A stretch of DNA of 64,000 bases, from assembly GCA_050944455.1 (NCBI GenBank), contig JBMNRC010000010.1:1-64000 (forward strand). The letters are read 5' to 3'. Under the pieces are notes generated by a model. The model searched no databases, had not been told where the DNA came from, and was given only the letters and a program-made list of their open reading frames with translations. This stretch comes from Anthropogastromicrobium sp050944455. Its GTDB lineage: Bacteria; Bacillota; Clostridia; Lachnospirales; Lachnospiraceae. Of the stretch, positions 51,376 through 60,774 are shown piece by piece (positions within the stretch are counted from its first letter, which is position 1; each line of letters starts with the position of its first letter). A program made the position numbers and the translations under genes.

Positions 51376-53436
51376 CTATTGCGCGGCGTTCCCGGCCGTT
51401 CCCGCGCCGTCAGTCTCATTTTCCAGCTCTTCAGGCAGCGTATCCTCCTCGTCTCCGTCCTGAATCTGGAAATCAGGCCTGGTGTCCATTCCGGCCTCCT
51501 GGTTTTCTTCCGTCTCCGCCGCCGAAACCGCGGGTTCTGTCCATCCGGCGGTTTCCGCTTCCGTTTCTGACTCCGCCGAATCCGCCTGCATGCCGTCCAG
51601 CACCGACCGGATAAATTCGTCGCGGTCCACGCGGTACATGACCTCGCGGGCCAGGATCGGATAATCCGTGATCACCATGTCGACGGAAAGGCGCTTCATC
51701 CGTTCCATCTCCTCCCGGGCGTCCACAGTCCACGCGTAGATCTGCTTGCCGGATTTCCGGATTTTGGAGACAACCGACCCGGTGATGAAAGCCGACCGCA
51801 CGCTGAAAAAGTCCACATTAGGGTTCGACGTATACGCGTCGCCCAGAGCCAGCGAGACAATCATCCCGCACGTCAGGTCCGGGTTGATCGTTTTGAGCTG
51901 ATACAGATACCGGTAATCCGCTGACTGGAACAGGCAGCTGTTCTCCATGCCGTATTTTTCCACCAGGTTGACAACCTTCTCCGCCAGGTCGTCGCTGACT
52001 TCATTCCGTTTCAGTTCAATGATCAGGCCGATTCTTCCGCGGGCGTATTCGAGGGCGTCGCCGAGCGTAGGCACGCGGGTTCCCGCATATTCCTCTCCAT
52101 ATCCCTCTCCGAGATCGATCTGTTCGATCTCAGCCAGCGTCATATCGGACACCTTTGTATTCTTCCCGGTGAAACGCTTTACAGTCGTATCGTGAAACAG
52201 AACCACCTGTCCGTCCGATGTGCACTGTACGTCGATCTCCGCGTAATCCGCCATAAAGTCGATGGCCAGTTCGATGGCCGGCAGACTGTTTTCCGGAGCG
52301 GCCGAGGAGAAACCGCGGTGCGCGGCAATCTGCGACGCGGCGGCCGAACGCTCCGTCTGGATGGCGCCGGTGTACATTCCATACAGCGGGATAACCATGG
52401 CTGTCACGAGCGCGGTCAGCAGCGCCAGGGAAATTCTCCTGGTGCCTGCCGTGGAAAGATGCTGCGTTGTCCGGAGGTTTGCGGACGGATCCGCGCCTGT
52501 ATAGCTGTAAAATTCCGCCGAAAGCAGTTTCATGTGCAGGAAAGCCGCGAATACCGGCGCAATAAAAAGCGTGATGATCGAGACGTACTGTCTGAGCGTC
52601 AGTGAGAGAGCGGTGCGCAGATCCGGCGCGGCCAGCAGGCGGCAGGAGACAGAAATCACTGCTGATATGGCGAAACGGACGGCCGCCCAGGCGAGAACCG
52701 CGATAATTTCAGCAGCGGCAAAGTCCACAATCCGGATCAGCGCGGATTTTACCGCAAGCTTTTTCCCCGCCCGGCGGCTTTCCCTCTTCGAAAGCCCAAG
52801 CCCGGCGCGATACCAGACACTCTGAATTCTGAAAAACGAATAGACCGCCAGAATAATAAGCAGGGCAGCCAGTCCCATCTTTACCGGCCTTTGATTCAGG
52901 AGTTTCGGCAGGTAGGTCGAGTACGGATTGATCCGGTAGCAGAGTTCCAGAAAGAACGGGAAATCAGCCACAAAGCCGTAGGAGAGCAGCGGGAATGTCA
53001 GAAAGGCCAGACTGTGCCTCAGATTTACCGCGCCTCTCGCGAAACCGCCCGCGAGGGTCTGCACCAGATTCATCCGGACGCCGGCGCAGCCGGCCTGAAC
53101 CCCGTTGAGCAGAATCATCTTCTCAAAATAGATCGCCAGCAGGACAGCGGCCGCAAACACCGCGACGCCCGCGATACCCGCCGGGGTCAGAATGAATTTC
53201 CGCAGATTCTGCGCCGTCACATAGCTGTACTTTGTGAATTTCAGCGCGAATTTCACGAGCGCCTGATAAAGATAATACAGGGCTACTCCCGATGAAAAAC
53301 GGTAGAAAAGCGTGCCGAAAAACAGGCCGGTCCAGTTCGCGCGGAAAACTGCGCGGCTGAATTTTCCCCTTCCCCAGGGAATGCGATGGCGCGTGCTGCC
53401 GTGCCGCCTGGAATCTGATCTGTTCAAAGAAGTCAA
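51376..53436 (-). CDS. Membrane-anchored glycerophosphodiester phosphodiesterase
   Basis: 686 residues. The N-terminal about 355 residues form a multi-helix membrane domain. Residues 370-620 are a GDPD catalytic domain with AHRG (His373), ENS (Glu382), EIDVQ (Glu400, Asp402) and FHD (His415), the full active-site set. A Glu/Ala-rich tail (about 630-686) ends the protein. It probably cleaves glycerophosphodiesters from lipid or teichoic acid turnover at the outer face. The start is taken as TTG at 53436, with AAAGGA nine bases upstream, because no ATG precedes the first membrane segments; this start is uncertain. Confidence 0.9.
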   Translation of the reverse strand: MTSLNRSDSRRHGSTRHRIPWGRGKFSRAVFRANWTGLFFGTLFYRFSSGVALYYLYQALVKFALKFTKYSYVTAQNLRKFILTPAGIAGVAVFAAAVLLAIYFEKMILLNGVQAGCAGVRMNLVQTLAGGFARGAVNLRHSLAFLTFPLLSYGFVADFPFFLELCYRINPYSTYLPKLLNQRPVKMGLAALLIILAVYSFFRIQSVWYRAGLGLSKRESRRAGKKLAVKSALIRIVDFAAAEIIAVLAWAAVRFAISAVISVSCRLLAAPDLRTALSLTLRQYVSIITLFIAPVFAAFLHMKLLSAEFYSYTGADPSANLRTTQHLSTAGTRRISLALLTALVTAMVIPLYGMYTGAIQTERSAAASQIAAHRGFSSAAPENSLPAIELAIDFMADYAEIDVQCTSDGQVVLFHDTTVKRFTGKNTKVSDMTLAEIEQIDLGEGYGEEYAGTRVPTLGDALEYARGRIGLIIELKRNEVSDDLAEKVVNLVEKYGMENSCLFQSADYRYLYQLKTINPDLTCGMIVSLALGDAYTSNPNVDFFSVRSAFITGSVVSKIRKSGKQIYAWTVDAREEMERMKRLSVDMVITDYPILAREVMYRVDRDEFIRSVLDGMQADSAESETEAETAGWTEPAVSAAETEENQEAGMDTRPDFQIQDGDEEDTLPEELENETDGAGTAGNAAQ

Positions 53437-53698
53437 TGGGTATTATCCTTTCTCAAAATCTGCAGCTCTGTCCGGAGGTGCAGAAAAAAAGGCAGCCTAC
53501 TTTACAGCAGTACCGCCTCTCTGCGTACAAAAATCAAAACAGTTTCAGCCGCATATCGGCAAAACAAAAAACGCGGGATCTCCGCGGTCCGGCAGCGATC
53601 TGTCTATCTGCCTGTCCGCCGCGTCCGTCAGGCAGAACTGGCGCTCAGAAACTGGCGCTCAGAATTTCCCGCTTACAACTCTGCTTACAGCTTTCTGA

Positions 53699-54532
53699 TC
53701 AGAATTCTGCCTGACCGGACAGGCCGCGCTGACGCGCTGCCAGCCACTCCTCATACAGCTCGCGGATATCAGGGCAGACAATCGAAGCATGGTAGGGGCT
53801 TGCCTTTTCCTCAGCGCTGTCCGCCTCGCCGGTCAGCACCAGCGCCGTGTCCGCACCGGCATTGACTCCGCACAGAATGTCCGTGTACATCCGGTCCCCG
53901 ACGACAAGCGTCTGCTGTTTCGTGAAACCGGTCTGCCTCATCGCCTCATAAACCATCCCGGGATCAGGCTTCCCGATAAAATAAGGCCTGCGCTTTACCG
54001 CGTTCTCCAGCATCTGGCAGATCGAGCCGCAGTCCGGGACAAACCCGAACTCAATCGGACACACAAGATCGGGATTCGTCGCCAGAAAGTCCGTCTTACG
54101 GGTTGAAAGCACGCGGCAGCATTCCACCAGTTTGGCATATGTCAGTTCACTGTCATAGCCGACCAGGACGCAGCTGATTTCGGGATCCGCGCTGTCTGTG
54201 GTGACACGGATGCCGGACTTTCGGAGCTCCTGTTCGAGGGAGACCGTTCCCATCAGATAGATCAGCCTGCCCGCGTATTTCTGCTGAAGCAGCTTCACCG
54301 TCATGTAGGACGCGGTGATAAAATTTTTTTCCGAGGTCGGGATCCGCCACGCGTCGAACTTGCGGACATAGTCCCGGATACTCTTCGTAGAATTGTTCGT
54401 GATAAAGATATACTCGCCGCCGGCTTCATGGATTTTCTGCAGAAAATCGGTCGTTCCGTCGATCAGATGAGTCCCATTTGCGATCGTCCCGTCGATGTCA
54501 AACAGAAAAAGCTTCTTTTCAGCCAAATTCAT
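53699..54532 (-). CDS. HAD-IIA family phosphatase (NagD-like)
   Basis: A 277-residue HAD hydrolase. FDIDGTI (about 10-16) carries the nucleophile Asp, ITNNS is motif II, GKPDPGMVYEAM holds the motif III Lys, and VGDRMYTDI is motif IV. The cap is of the IIA type. It probably removes phosphate from a sugar phosphate or nucleotide. The start at 54532 has GGAGGG nine bases upstream; nine further upstream codons are not supported. It lies 38 bp after the preceding gene. Confidence 0.93.
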   Translation of the reverse strand: MNLAEKKLFLFDIDGTIANGTHLIDGTTDFLQKIHEAGGEYIFITNNSTKSIRDYVRKFDAWRIPTSEKNFITASYMTVKLLQQKYAGRLIYLMGTVSLEQELRKSGIRVTTDSADPEISCVLVGYDSELTYAKLVECCRVLSTRKTDFLATNPDLVCPIEFGFVPDCGSICQMLENAVKRRPYFIGKPDPGMVYEAMRQTGFTKQQTLVVGDRMYTDILCGVNAGADTALVLTGEADSAEEKASPYHASIVCPDIRELYEEWLAARQRGLSGQAEF

Positions 54533-54570
54533 GAAGCGTGCCCTCCGGCCGATTTCCAACAGAATTACCG

Positions 54571-54939
54571 TTACAGGCTCTTGCGGAGCCTCGCCGCTTC
54601 CTGGGCGGCTTTCTCTTCACGTGCGGCCTTGGCTTCGGCGTTCTTTTTCTTTACCGCGGCAGCTTCGTTTCGCTGCTCACGGCGCTCGTTATCCTCGGCC
54701 TCGAACTGTTCGTGGCGCTCATGCTTTGCGGTATCGACAGCTTTCTGAATTTCGCCGGCCGCCTCCTCCGCCTTCTGCTGAAGCCCCTCATCCTCATATT
54801 TCAGGAAAGAAGTGAAGGCCTGCGGATTCAGGAAAATCTTTTCCGCGCCGGAGTCGAAGCGGACAGTAACGTGTTTTTCATCAATTCCGGTTACTTCGCC
54901 TTTGCCAAACTTCTTGTGGACAACCCGTTCTCCTGCCAT
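54571..54939 (-). CDS. Small protein with PcrA/UvrD-type Tudor-like domain and coiled coil
   Basis: 122 residues. Residues 1-45 (VVHKKFGKGEVTGIDEKHVTVRFDSGAEKIFL) resemble the C-terminal Tudor-like module of PcrA/UvrD helicases, which binds RNA polymerase. Residues 50-122 are a charged, Ala/Glu/Lys-rich helix. AAAGGAG precedes the ATG. It may bind RNA polymerase or nucleic acid; no function is known to me. It is in an operon with the HAD phosphatase. Confidence 0.72.
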   Translation of the reverse strand: MAGERVVHKKFGKGEVTGIDEKHVTVRFDSGAEKIFLNPQAFTSFLKYEDEGLQQKAEEAAGEIQKAVDTAKHERHEQFEAEDNERREQRNEAAAVKKKNAEAKAAREEKAAQEAARLRKSL

Positions 54940-55099
54940 ATACACTCCTTTCACGCACGCGTCCCGTGCCTGTATTCTTTGTTGCTGCAGCGCCTTACAC
55001 GCATATAATCAGAATTTCTGTATGATATTATAACATTGTGCCCAGACTATTGTAAAGTTGACCGGAAAAGTCCAAAAATTCAGGCGTTTGTGAGATGCG

Positions 55100-55150
55100 G
55101 AAAAACCCGCGCACCGTCCGTCGGAAAACCTGACGGATGACGCGCGGGTT
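55100..55150 (-). terminator. Terminator after rfbC
   Basis: Minus strand AACCCGCGC...GCGCGGGTT with inner ATCCGTC/GACGGAC pairing and a following TTTTT. It ends the rfbD-rfbC transcript. Between it and rfbC, three near copies of AGGTAAATATTTTC (55232-55270) form a short AT-rich repeat. Confidence 0.8.
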
Positions 55151-55281
55151 CATAGGTCCGAAAAGTCCGCCCCTGCAGCTGCGGGCGCGAAACCCATGGT
55201 TTTAATCATGGGATGAAAACGTATTTTTCAGGCAAATATTTTCAGGTAAATATTTTCAGGTAAATATTCCTGAGCCTGTAT

Positions 55282-55893
55282 TCACAGATTGGTGAAATGG
55301 AAGGTATCCTTCAGTCCCTTCCAGTTCTGGTCGCGCTCATTGATGTTGAGCTTCGTGCCGTCCTCCAGCGTATATCCCTCGCTGGAAGCGGAACCGCTGT
55401 AGGATCCTCTGAGCTCCGGCCACTCGATGCCGATCTCCGGATCGTTCCACGCGAGGCCGCCTTCATCGCCGGGGTGATAGAAATCCGTGACCTTGTAGCA
55501 GAACTCCGCCACATCGCTGAGCACCAGGAAGCCATGCGCGAATCCCGGGGAGATGTAGAACTGCTTTTTGTTCTCCTCGCTCAGTTCCACGCCGAACCAC
55601 TTTCCGTAGGTTTTGCTGCCTGTGCGCAGGTCAACCGCAACGTCGAAAACCCTTCCCCGGATCACGCGGACCAGTTTTCCCTGCGGATACTGCTTCTGGA
55701 AGTGCAGCCCGCGCAGTACGCCCTTGGTGGACATGCTCTGGTTATCCTGCACGAAAACCATGTCCAGGCCCGCCTCATGGCAGTCATTCTGGTTATAGGT
55801 CTCCATGAAATATCCGCGCTCATCGCCGTGCACGGTCGGCTCGATAATGTAGAGTCCCTCGATCGGAGCTTTTGTCACAGTAATCTGTCCCAT
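55282..55893 (-). CDS. rfbC: dTDP-4-dehydrorhamnose 3,5-epimerase
   Basis: A 203-residue RmlC cupin. The catalytic His is in LRGLHFQ and the Tyr in CYKVTDFYHPGDEGGLAWNDPEIGI; HGDERGYFMETYN and ISPGFAHGFLVL are family motifs. It makes the third step of dTDP-L-rhamnose synthesis, for cell-surface polysaccharide. It is downstream of rfbD; rfbA and rfbB are not in the window. Confidence 0.97.
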   Translation of the reverse strand: MGQITVTKAPIEGLYIIEPTVHGDERGYFMETYNQNDCHEAGLDMVFVQDNQSMSTKGVLRGLHFQKQYPQGKLVRVIRGRVFDVAVDLRTGSKTYGKWFGVELSEENKKQFYISPGFAHGFLVLSDVAEFCYKVTDFYHPGDEGGLAWNDPEIGIEWPELRGSYSGSASSEGYTLEDGTKLNINERDQNWKGLKDTFHFTNL

Positions 55894-55899
55894 TTCACT

Positions 55900-56040
55900 G
55901 ACTTCCTTTCCTGGATTTGTTTTCTGGATTATCTTTTTTGGATTTTCTTTTTGGATTTACTTTCTTTTATTCACTTTCTCAGGTTCAAATCATTCATTTT
56001 CTCAGATTCAATGATTCACTTTCCTGGATTCGATTTTTGC
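55900..56040. other. AT-rich low-complexity spacer between rfbD and rfbC
   Basis: T-rich on the plus strand, with repeated GGATTnnCTTT and TTCACTTTCTCAG words. It contrasts with the GC-rich surroundings. No gene is seen; the remaining part of the 300-bp gap is also empty. Confidence 0.5.
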
Positions 56041-56194
56041 TGTGCCATACTCAGGCTGCGAAACGGTGAGTGCGCATCCGCGGGCGCCCGCTTGTTTGCA
56101 GGCGTCCGTCCCGCCTCTGCGCTCATCCTGATCCCTTATCCGCCGGCATCAGATTCCGCATACGGCAATACCCATACGGCGGTTTGACCGTCCG

Positions 56195-57121
56195 TCAGTA
56201 CAGTCCCTGCTCCTTCAGCACTTTCAGATATCTGGAAAGCGCGTCCTTCCAGTCCGGAAGCGGCGTGAACCCGTTCCTGACAAGTTTGCTCTTATCCAGC
56301 CTGGAGTTGAACGGCCTTGCCGCTTTGGACAGCCCGTATTCCGCGGTCGTAACCGGCGTCACCTTTGTCTTCAGGCCGGCCTGGCGGTAAATCTCCCGGG
56401 TGAAGTCATACCAGGAAATGTATCCGCCTTCATTCGTCACATGGTAATAGCCGTATTTGTCCGTTCCGATCATATCGACCAGCAGGCGGGCAAGATCGAG
56501 CGTGTAGGTCGGGGTGCCGATCTGGTCGTTCACCACGCGCACTTCGTCATGCGTCTGCCCGACTTTCAGCATTGTCTTGATAAAGTTCCTTCCGTTGACG
56601 CCGAACACCCAGGCGATGCGGACAATGAAATATTTCGTCAGAAGCCCGGATACCGCAAGCTCGCCGTCCAGCTTGCTCTGCCCGTAGACATTGAGCGGGG
56701 CGTAATCCTTGCAGTCCGGATCCCACGGCGTCGTTCCCTGACCGTTGAAGACATAGTCCGTGCTGATGTAAACCATCTTCGCGTCAAGCTCATGCGCGGC
56801 GTCCGCGATATTCTTTGTCCCGTCAGCGTTGATGGCGAACACCTTCGCCCGCTTATCCTCATCCTCGGCAAGATCGACGGCCGTCCAGGCCGCGCAGTGC
56901 ACGATGACGTCCGGCGCAAGCTCTTCCAGCGTTTTTCTGACCGCTCCGGCGTCCGTGATGTCCAGCTGGACATAGGGCATCGAAGCCACCGCCGCTTTCT
57001 CCTCCGGGTGCGGGTAAGCCGGCAGGATGTCGCTTCCGATTCCCTCGATCCCTCTCTTCGCCAGTTCGTTCATCACGTCGTGGCCGAGCTGCCCGCCGAC
57101 GCCTGTCACAAATACCTTCAT
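56195..57121 (-). CDS. rfbD: dTDP-4-dehydrorhamnose reductase
   Basis: A 308-residue RmlD short-chain reductase. The nucleotide-binding motif VTGVGGQLGHDVMNEL opens the protein and the catalytic YxxxK is YGQSKLDGE. It makes dTDP-L-rhamnose from the 4-keto sugar. The start at 57121 (MKVFVTG) has GAAGGAGG upstream; the 44-codon extension is spacer. Confidence 0.97.
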   Translation of the reverse strand: MKVFVTGVGGQLGHDVMNELAKRGIEGIGSDILPAYPHPEEKAAVASMPYVQLDITDAGAVRKTLEELAPDVIVHCAAWTAVDLAEDEDKRAKVFAINADGTKNIADAAHELDAKMVYISTDYVFNGQGTTPWDPDCKDYAPLNVYGQSKLDGELAVSGLLTKYFIVRIAWVFGVNGRNFIKTMLKVGQTHDEVRVVNDQIGTPTYTLDLARLLVDMIGTDKYGYYHVTNEGGYISWYDFTREIYRQAGLKTKVTPVTTAEYGLSKAARPFNSRLDKSKLVRNGFTPLPDWKDALSRYLKVLKEQGLY

Positions 57122-57365
57122 CGCATCCTCCTTCATCCTCAGTCTCTGATTAATGACTGCCGAAACCGCCGGCAGCCGCTTTTTTCTCCGGCACCAGCCT
57201 TTGTCCAGACGCTTCAGACCGCTGTTCAGTTCAGGCTGCGGCCTGCCGTTCAACCGGACCCTTCCGGCTGTTCCGACGCCTCAGGACGCTGTTCCGCCAG
57301 GCCTGCAGCCTGACATTCCGCCGGATTCTGCTGTTTCCGGCGCTCCGGACGGCTGTTTCACCGCC

Positions 57366-59411
57366 TCAGCTTTTGCTGATATGCTCCTCAAACCAGTCCT
57401 GGATTTCCTTCAGGCGGCGGACCCGGAGAGACGGCTTTCCGCTTCTGGAAAGCTCGTGGTTTTCGCCGTGGAATACCACCATCCGGGTGTCCACGCCGTT
57501 CTCCTTCATCGCCGTGTAAAACTGATAGCCTTCGGAAACCGGGCAGCGGTGATCCTCGCTGCTGTGCAGAACCAGCGTCGGCGTCGTCACGGCCTTCACA
57601 TATCTGAGGGGGCTGTGCTCCCACATTTTCTCCACGCCGCCGTCCTCGAAGAATTTCGCGCCGTTCTGATCCTCCGCGAACATCGGCCCGATATCCGAAA
57701 TGCCGTACATCGATACCCAGTTGGAGATGGAACGCTGGGTTGCCGCCGCGGCAAATCTCGAAGTGTGCGTGACGATCCAGTTGGTCATGAACCCGCCGTA
57801 GCTTCCGCCGGTGACGCAGAGTTTTCCCGCGTCCACCGCCGGGATCTCCCGGACGATCAGGTCCGTGAAATCCATGATATTCTGATAATCTGTCGTCCCG
57901 TAGCGTTCCGCCATATAGGCGAACCTGTTGCCGCGTCCATCGCCGCCGTACGGATTGCAGAACAGGACGATGTATCCCGCCGAAGCCCACACCTGCATTT
58001 CATGGAAATAAACCTCGCCGTAAGCGCATTTGGGTCCTCCGTGGATATCCAGGATGGCGGGATATTTTTTCTCCGGATCAAAATCCTTCGGATACAGAAC
58101 CCAGCCGTCAATGTCCCAGCCGCAGCTCTGTACGGTGAACTTTTCGGGCTGCGCCACGTACGTTCCCCGGAGAAGCTTTTCGTTGACCCTGGTGACCTGG
58201 CGGAACCCCTTCTCCCGCTCCCAGGTGTAGATTTCCTCCGGAAGCATCCCGTAAAGCGCCGACAGGATAACCTTTCCTCTGCGGATATCGAAGTCCCCGA
58301 TGCTTCCCTCACGGTCAATCAGCGTCGTCATCGTTCCGTCCGGCGCGATTCCGCGAAGCTCGATGTGATTGCGGACCGTCGTCAGGAAATATAGGATATT
58401 TCCATCCGCGTGGACATTGTTCATCTCGTTGTAGGAAACGTCCGTCAGGACTTCATGTCCGATGCTGATATCCGGGTCGGCGATCAGCTTCAGCTGTTTC
58501 GCCTCAAAATCATAACAGAAGAATTTCGGGTTTTCATTGACGCCGTATCGTTTTTTGTCGGTTGCCGCCGCAATCAGCTTTCCGCCGGCCAGCTTCACCA
58601 GGCTGAAAGACAGCTCTTCATCTGGGCTGACCAGAAGCTCCGCGGGGCGGACATGCGGTGTCCCGGCATGGGCCTTCGCAGGCTCCGCCGACTCGCCGCT
58701 GTCGATGCGGACTCTCCATAAGGCTTCTTTCCAGGTTCTTCTCCCCCTGAATTTCTCGCCGGAAAAAAAGACCCACTTGCAATCGGTATCAAAATAGCTG
58801 ACGTCGGTCTCCGGGTCCGTGAGAAGTTCCGTCTTTCCGCGGCCGCTGTCAAACAGATACAGGGAAGATCTCTTTCCGCTGGTCATTCCGACGCCGTTCG
58901 CGCTCCAGGGATCCTCATCGAGCACATCCACTCCGCTGCTTTCCCTGATTTCCTCAGCAGTCTTTTTGCGGTTTTTCAGGCTCTGCCGGTAAAGATCCGG
59001 GTGCCTGAGGTCCATTCCGCCGCAGAAAAGCCAACGGTTTGCGGAAATCTTCCGGACTGACGACGCCGTGAACGGTACCTCAAAAGCAGGCTCCGCCTCG
59101 CCGCCCAGCACGGAGAGACGATAGAAAGCCGTGAAGGGTTCACCCTCTTTTCTGCGTTTTTTCTGCTCCTCCGTGCGGTCCGCTGCAAAAAGAACCGTAC
59201 TGTCGTCTTCCCAGATGTAGAAACTGACGTCCCCCGCCCAGGTCAGGCGCCTGGCCGATCCGTTCTCAGCCAGCCAGAGATCCGTGCTGTACGCGTCCTT
59301 TGCGCGGTTTCCCCGCGCGCAGATCATCGCGGCGCGGCTTCCGGAAGGATTGTACTGAACCGAATAAAAAGAGCTGTAATCATACAGCAGATCCGGCGCG
59401 ACACTCTTCAT
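57366..59411 (-). CDS. S9 family serine peptidase (acylaminoacyl-peptidase-like)
   Basis: 681 residues, cytoplasmic. An N-terminal beta-propeller (about 1-410) covers an alpha/beta hydrolase domain with the nucleophile in GGSYGG (about 540), Asp in SSEDHRCP and His in GENHEL. The oxyanion region DIHGGPKCAYGE is typical of S9C. It removes residues from short or blocked peptides. A good RBS (GGAGGC) precedes the ATG. It is a single gene; the flanking 245-bp spacers hold only degenerate repeats. Confidence 0.95.
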   Translation of the reverse strand: MKSVAPDLLYDYSSFYSVQYNPSGSRAAMICARGNRAKDAYSTDLWLAENGSARRLTWAGDVSFYIWEDDSTVLFAADRTEEQKKRRKEGEPFTAFYRLSVLGGEAEPAFEVPFTASSVRKISANRWLFCGGMDLRHPDLYRQSLKNRKKTAEEIRESSGVDVLDEDPWSANGVGMTSGKRSSLYLFDSGRGKTELLTDPETDVSYFDTDCKWVFFSGEKFRGRRTWKEALWRVRIDSGESAEPAKAHAGTPHVRPAELLVSPDEELSFSLVKLAGGKLIAAATDKKRYGVNENPKFFCYDFEAKQLKLIADPDISIGHEVLTDVSYNEMNNVHADGNILYFLTTVRNHIELRGIAPDGTMTTLIDREGSIGDFDIRRGKVILSALYGMLPEEIYTWEREKGFRQVTRVNEKLLRGTYVAQPEKFTVQSCGWDIDGWVLYPKDFDPEKKYPAILDIHGGPKCAYGEVYFHEMQVWASAGYIVLFCNPYGGDGRGNRFAYMAERYGTTDYQNIMDFTDLIVREIPAVDAGKLCVTGGSYGGFMTNWIVTHTSRFAAAATQRSISNWVSMYGISDIGPMFAEDQNGAKFFEDGGVEKMWEHSPLRYVKAVTTPTLVLHSSEDHRCPVSEGYQFYTAMKENGVDTRMVVFHGENHELSRSGKPSLRVRRLKEIQDWFEEHISKS

Positions 59412-59656
59412 GCGATTTCTGCCTCCTCACTCAATACAGACGGCTCTGAATCAAAGCCGATGGATTCAGGTCAGCAAACCGGCCCTGCAGGAGATTCATT
59501 GCGGCCGGACGCGGTGAACATGCGGTCCTGCGTAAATCTCTTCCGCCATCCCCCGGATATTGCCGGGATACTGCCAAAACTGATCCAGGACGGCCCCGGC
59601 GGATACGCCAAACCCCCGGATATGACGGGATACTGCCGGATCCCGCTTCCGGACCG

Positions 59657-60571
59657 TCATTTCAATACGATGTTCATCTGCCCGGAAGGAAAGTCCATGA
59701 TCACGCTGCCCTGAAGCCAGATATCTGCTTTAAAGCGGTATCCGACCGCCGGGACGCCCATCAGCTCGTCCGCGGAAATGGCCAGCCGCATCGGAATCTG
59801 GTTGCTCACGACCTCCAGGATATAGATCTTCTCGCCCGTCAGCGGATTGATGTTTGAGGACACGGAGATGATATAGCCCATGATCGTGTACTGATCGCAC
59901 TCGACTCCTCCGGGGAGAATAAAGGTCTCGACAACCGAATAAATGTCCGTTTTCTCCAGCCTGGTGCTCACGCTGGAGTAAGTGTTCATGTCATCGTAGG
60001 TAAGCTCGTCCATCGCCTCCTGGTCGCCGTTCATCGCGGCGTCCATCAGCTCTTCCGAGCGGAGCTCCTGCTTTTCCTGAATTCTGATCTGATCCTCGGT
60101 TTTGTACACGGGGAGCAGAACCTTCCCGTTCACCGCGAGTCCCGACAGGCAGACGCCGTAGATATTGGGCGCCATTCCCCCCGCGGATTCGCGCTTCCGG
60201 TAATCCATGGCGTTGAGAACAAAGAAAATCAGGTTCATCCCCAGGCGATGATCGTCGCAGATTCCGCTCCAGGCTTCCTTCTCCGTCTGTTTCTCGACGC
60301 TGCATTCCGCCACAGTCGAGCAGAAATGGCTGTCGATATACGGATAATAATATTCCGTCTCGAACGCGCCGGAGGAATCCACCGTTCCGTACACGCCAAG
60401 ACCGGTATCCTCGCCGGTTTCCAGAACAGCGAGTTTGCAGAATTCCCCGTCGTTCCGTCCCGGGAGGATCACTTCGCGGTCCGGGGAGGCAATCACGCTG
60501 TTCAGAAGGCATTTCAGCTGCTTTTTTCCGTCGATATGGGAAAATCCGATAGACGAAAGATATCTGTTCAT
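59657..60571 (-). CDS. DUF3881 family protein
   Basis: 304 residues, soluble. It matches the Lachnospiraceae DUF3881 pattern as I recall it: MNRYLSSIGFSHI at the N-terminus, the middle WSGICDDHRLGMNLIFFVLN and the end GYRFKADIWLQG. The function is unknown. The RBS is GGAAGGAGG. Its position after serS is conserved in related genomes (recollection). Confidence 0.85.
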   Translation of the reverse strand: MNRYLSSIGFSHIDGKKQLKCLLNSVIASPDREVILPGRNDGEFCKLAVLETGEDTGLGVYGTVDSSGAFETEYYYPYIDSHFCSTVAECSVEKQTEKEAWSGICDDHRLGMNLIFFVLNAMDYRKRESAGGMAPNIYGVCLSGLAVNGKVLLPVYKTEDQIRIQEKQELRSEELMDAAMNGDQEAMDELTYDDMNTYSSVSTRLEKTDIYSVVETFILPGGVECDQYTIMGYIISVSSNINPLTGEKIYILEVVSNQIPMRLAISADELMGVPAVGYRFKADIWLQGSVIMDFPSGQMNIVLK

Positions 60572-60670
60572 ACTGCCTCCTTCCGGGAAATCTGTTTATC
60601 TGTGTGATTTCATTATAATGCATGGCGGGTGTTTCCGGCCCGCCGGAGTCCTGAAGTTTATAAAACTTTA

Positions 60671-60706
60671 AAAAAGACCGCATCGCCTCAGGTCGGACGC
60701 GGTCTT
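60671..60706 (-). terminator. Terminator after serS
   Basis: Minus strand AAGACCGC...GCGGTCTT followed by TTTTT; an 8-bp stem with a 17-nt loop. Confidence 0.78.
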
Positions 60707-60774
60707 ATTGTCCGGATTTTCCGCCCCGCGGCGCTGGAATCCGGAACGAAGAATCAATTTATCTGAGTCAGGCG

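Noticed and set aside
51147..51614. 155-codon plus-strand ORF in the pflB-GDPD gap
   Set aside because: It has a Pro/Ser/Arg-rich composition, no RBS, and half overlaps the GDPD gene.
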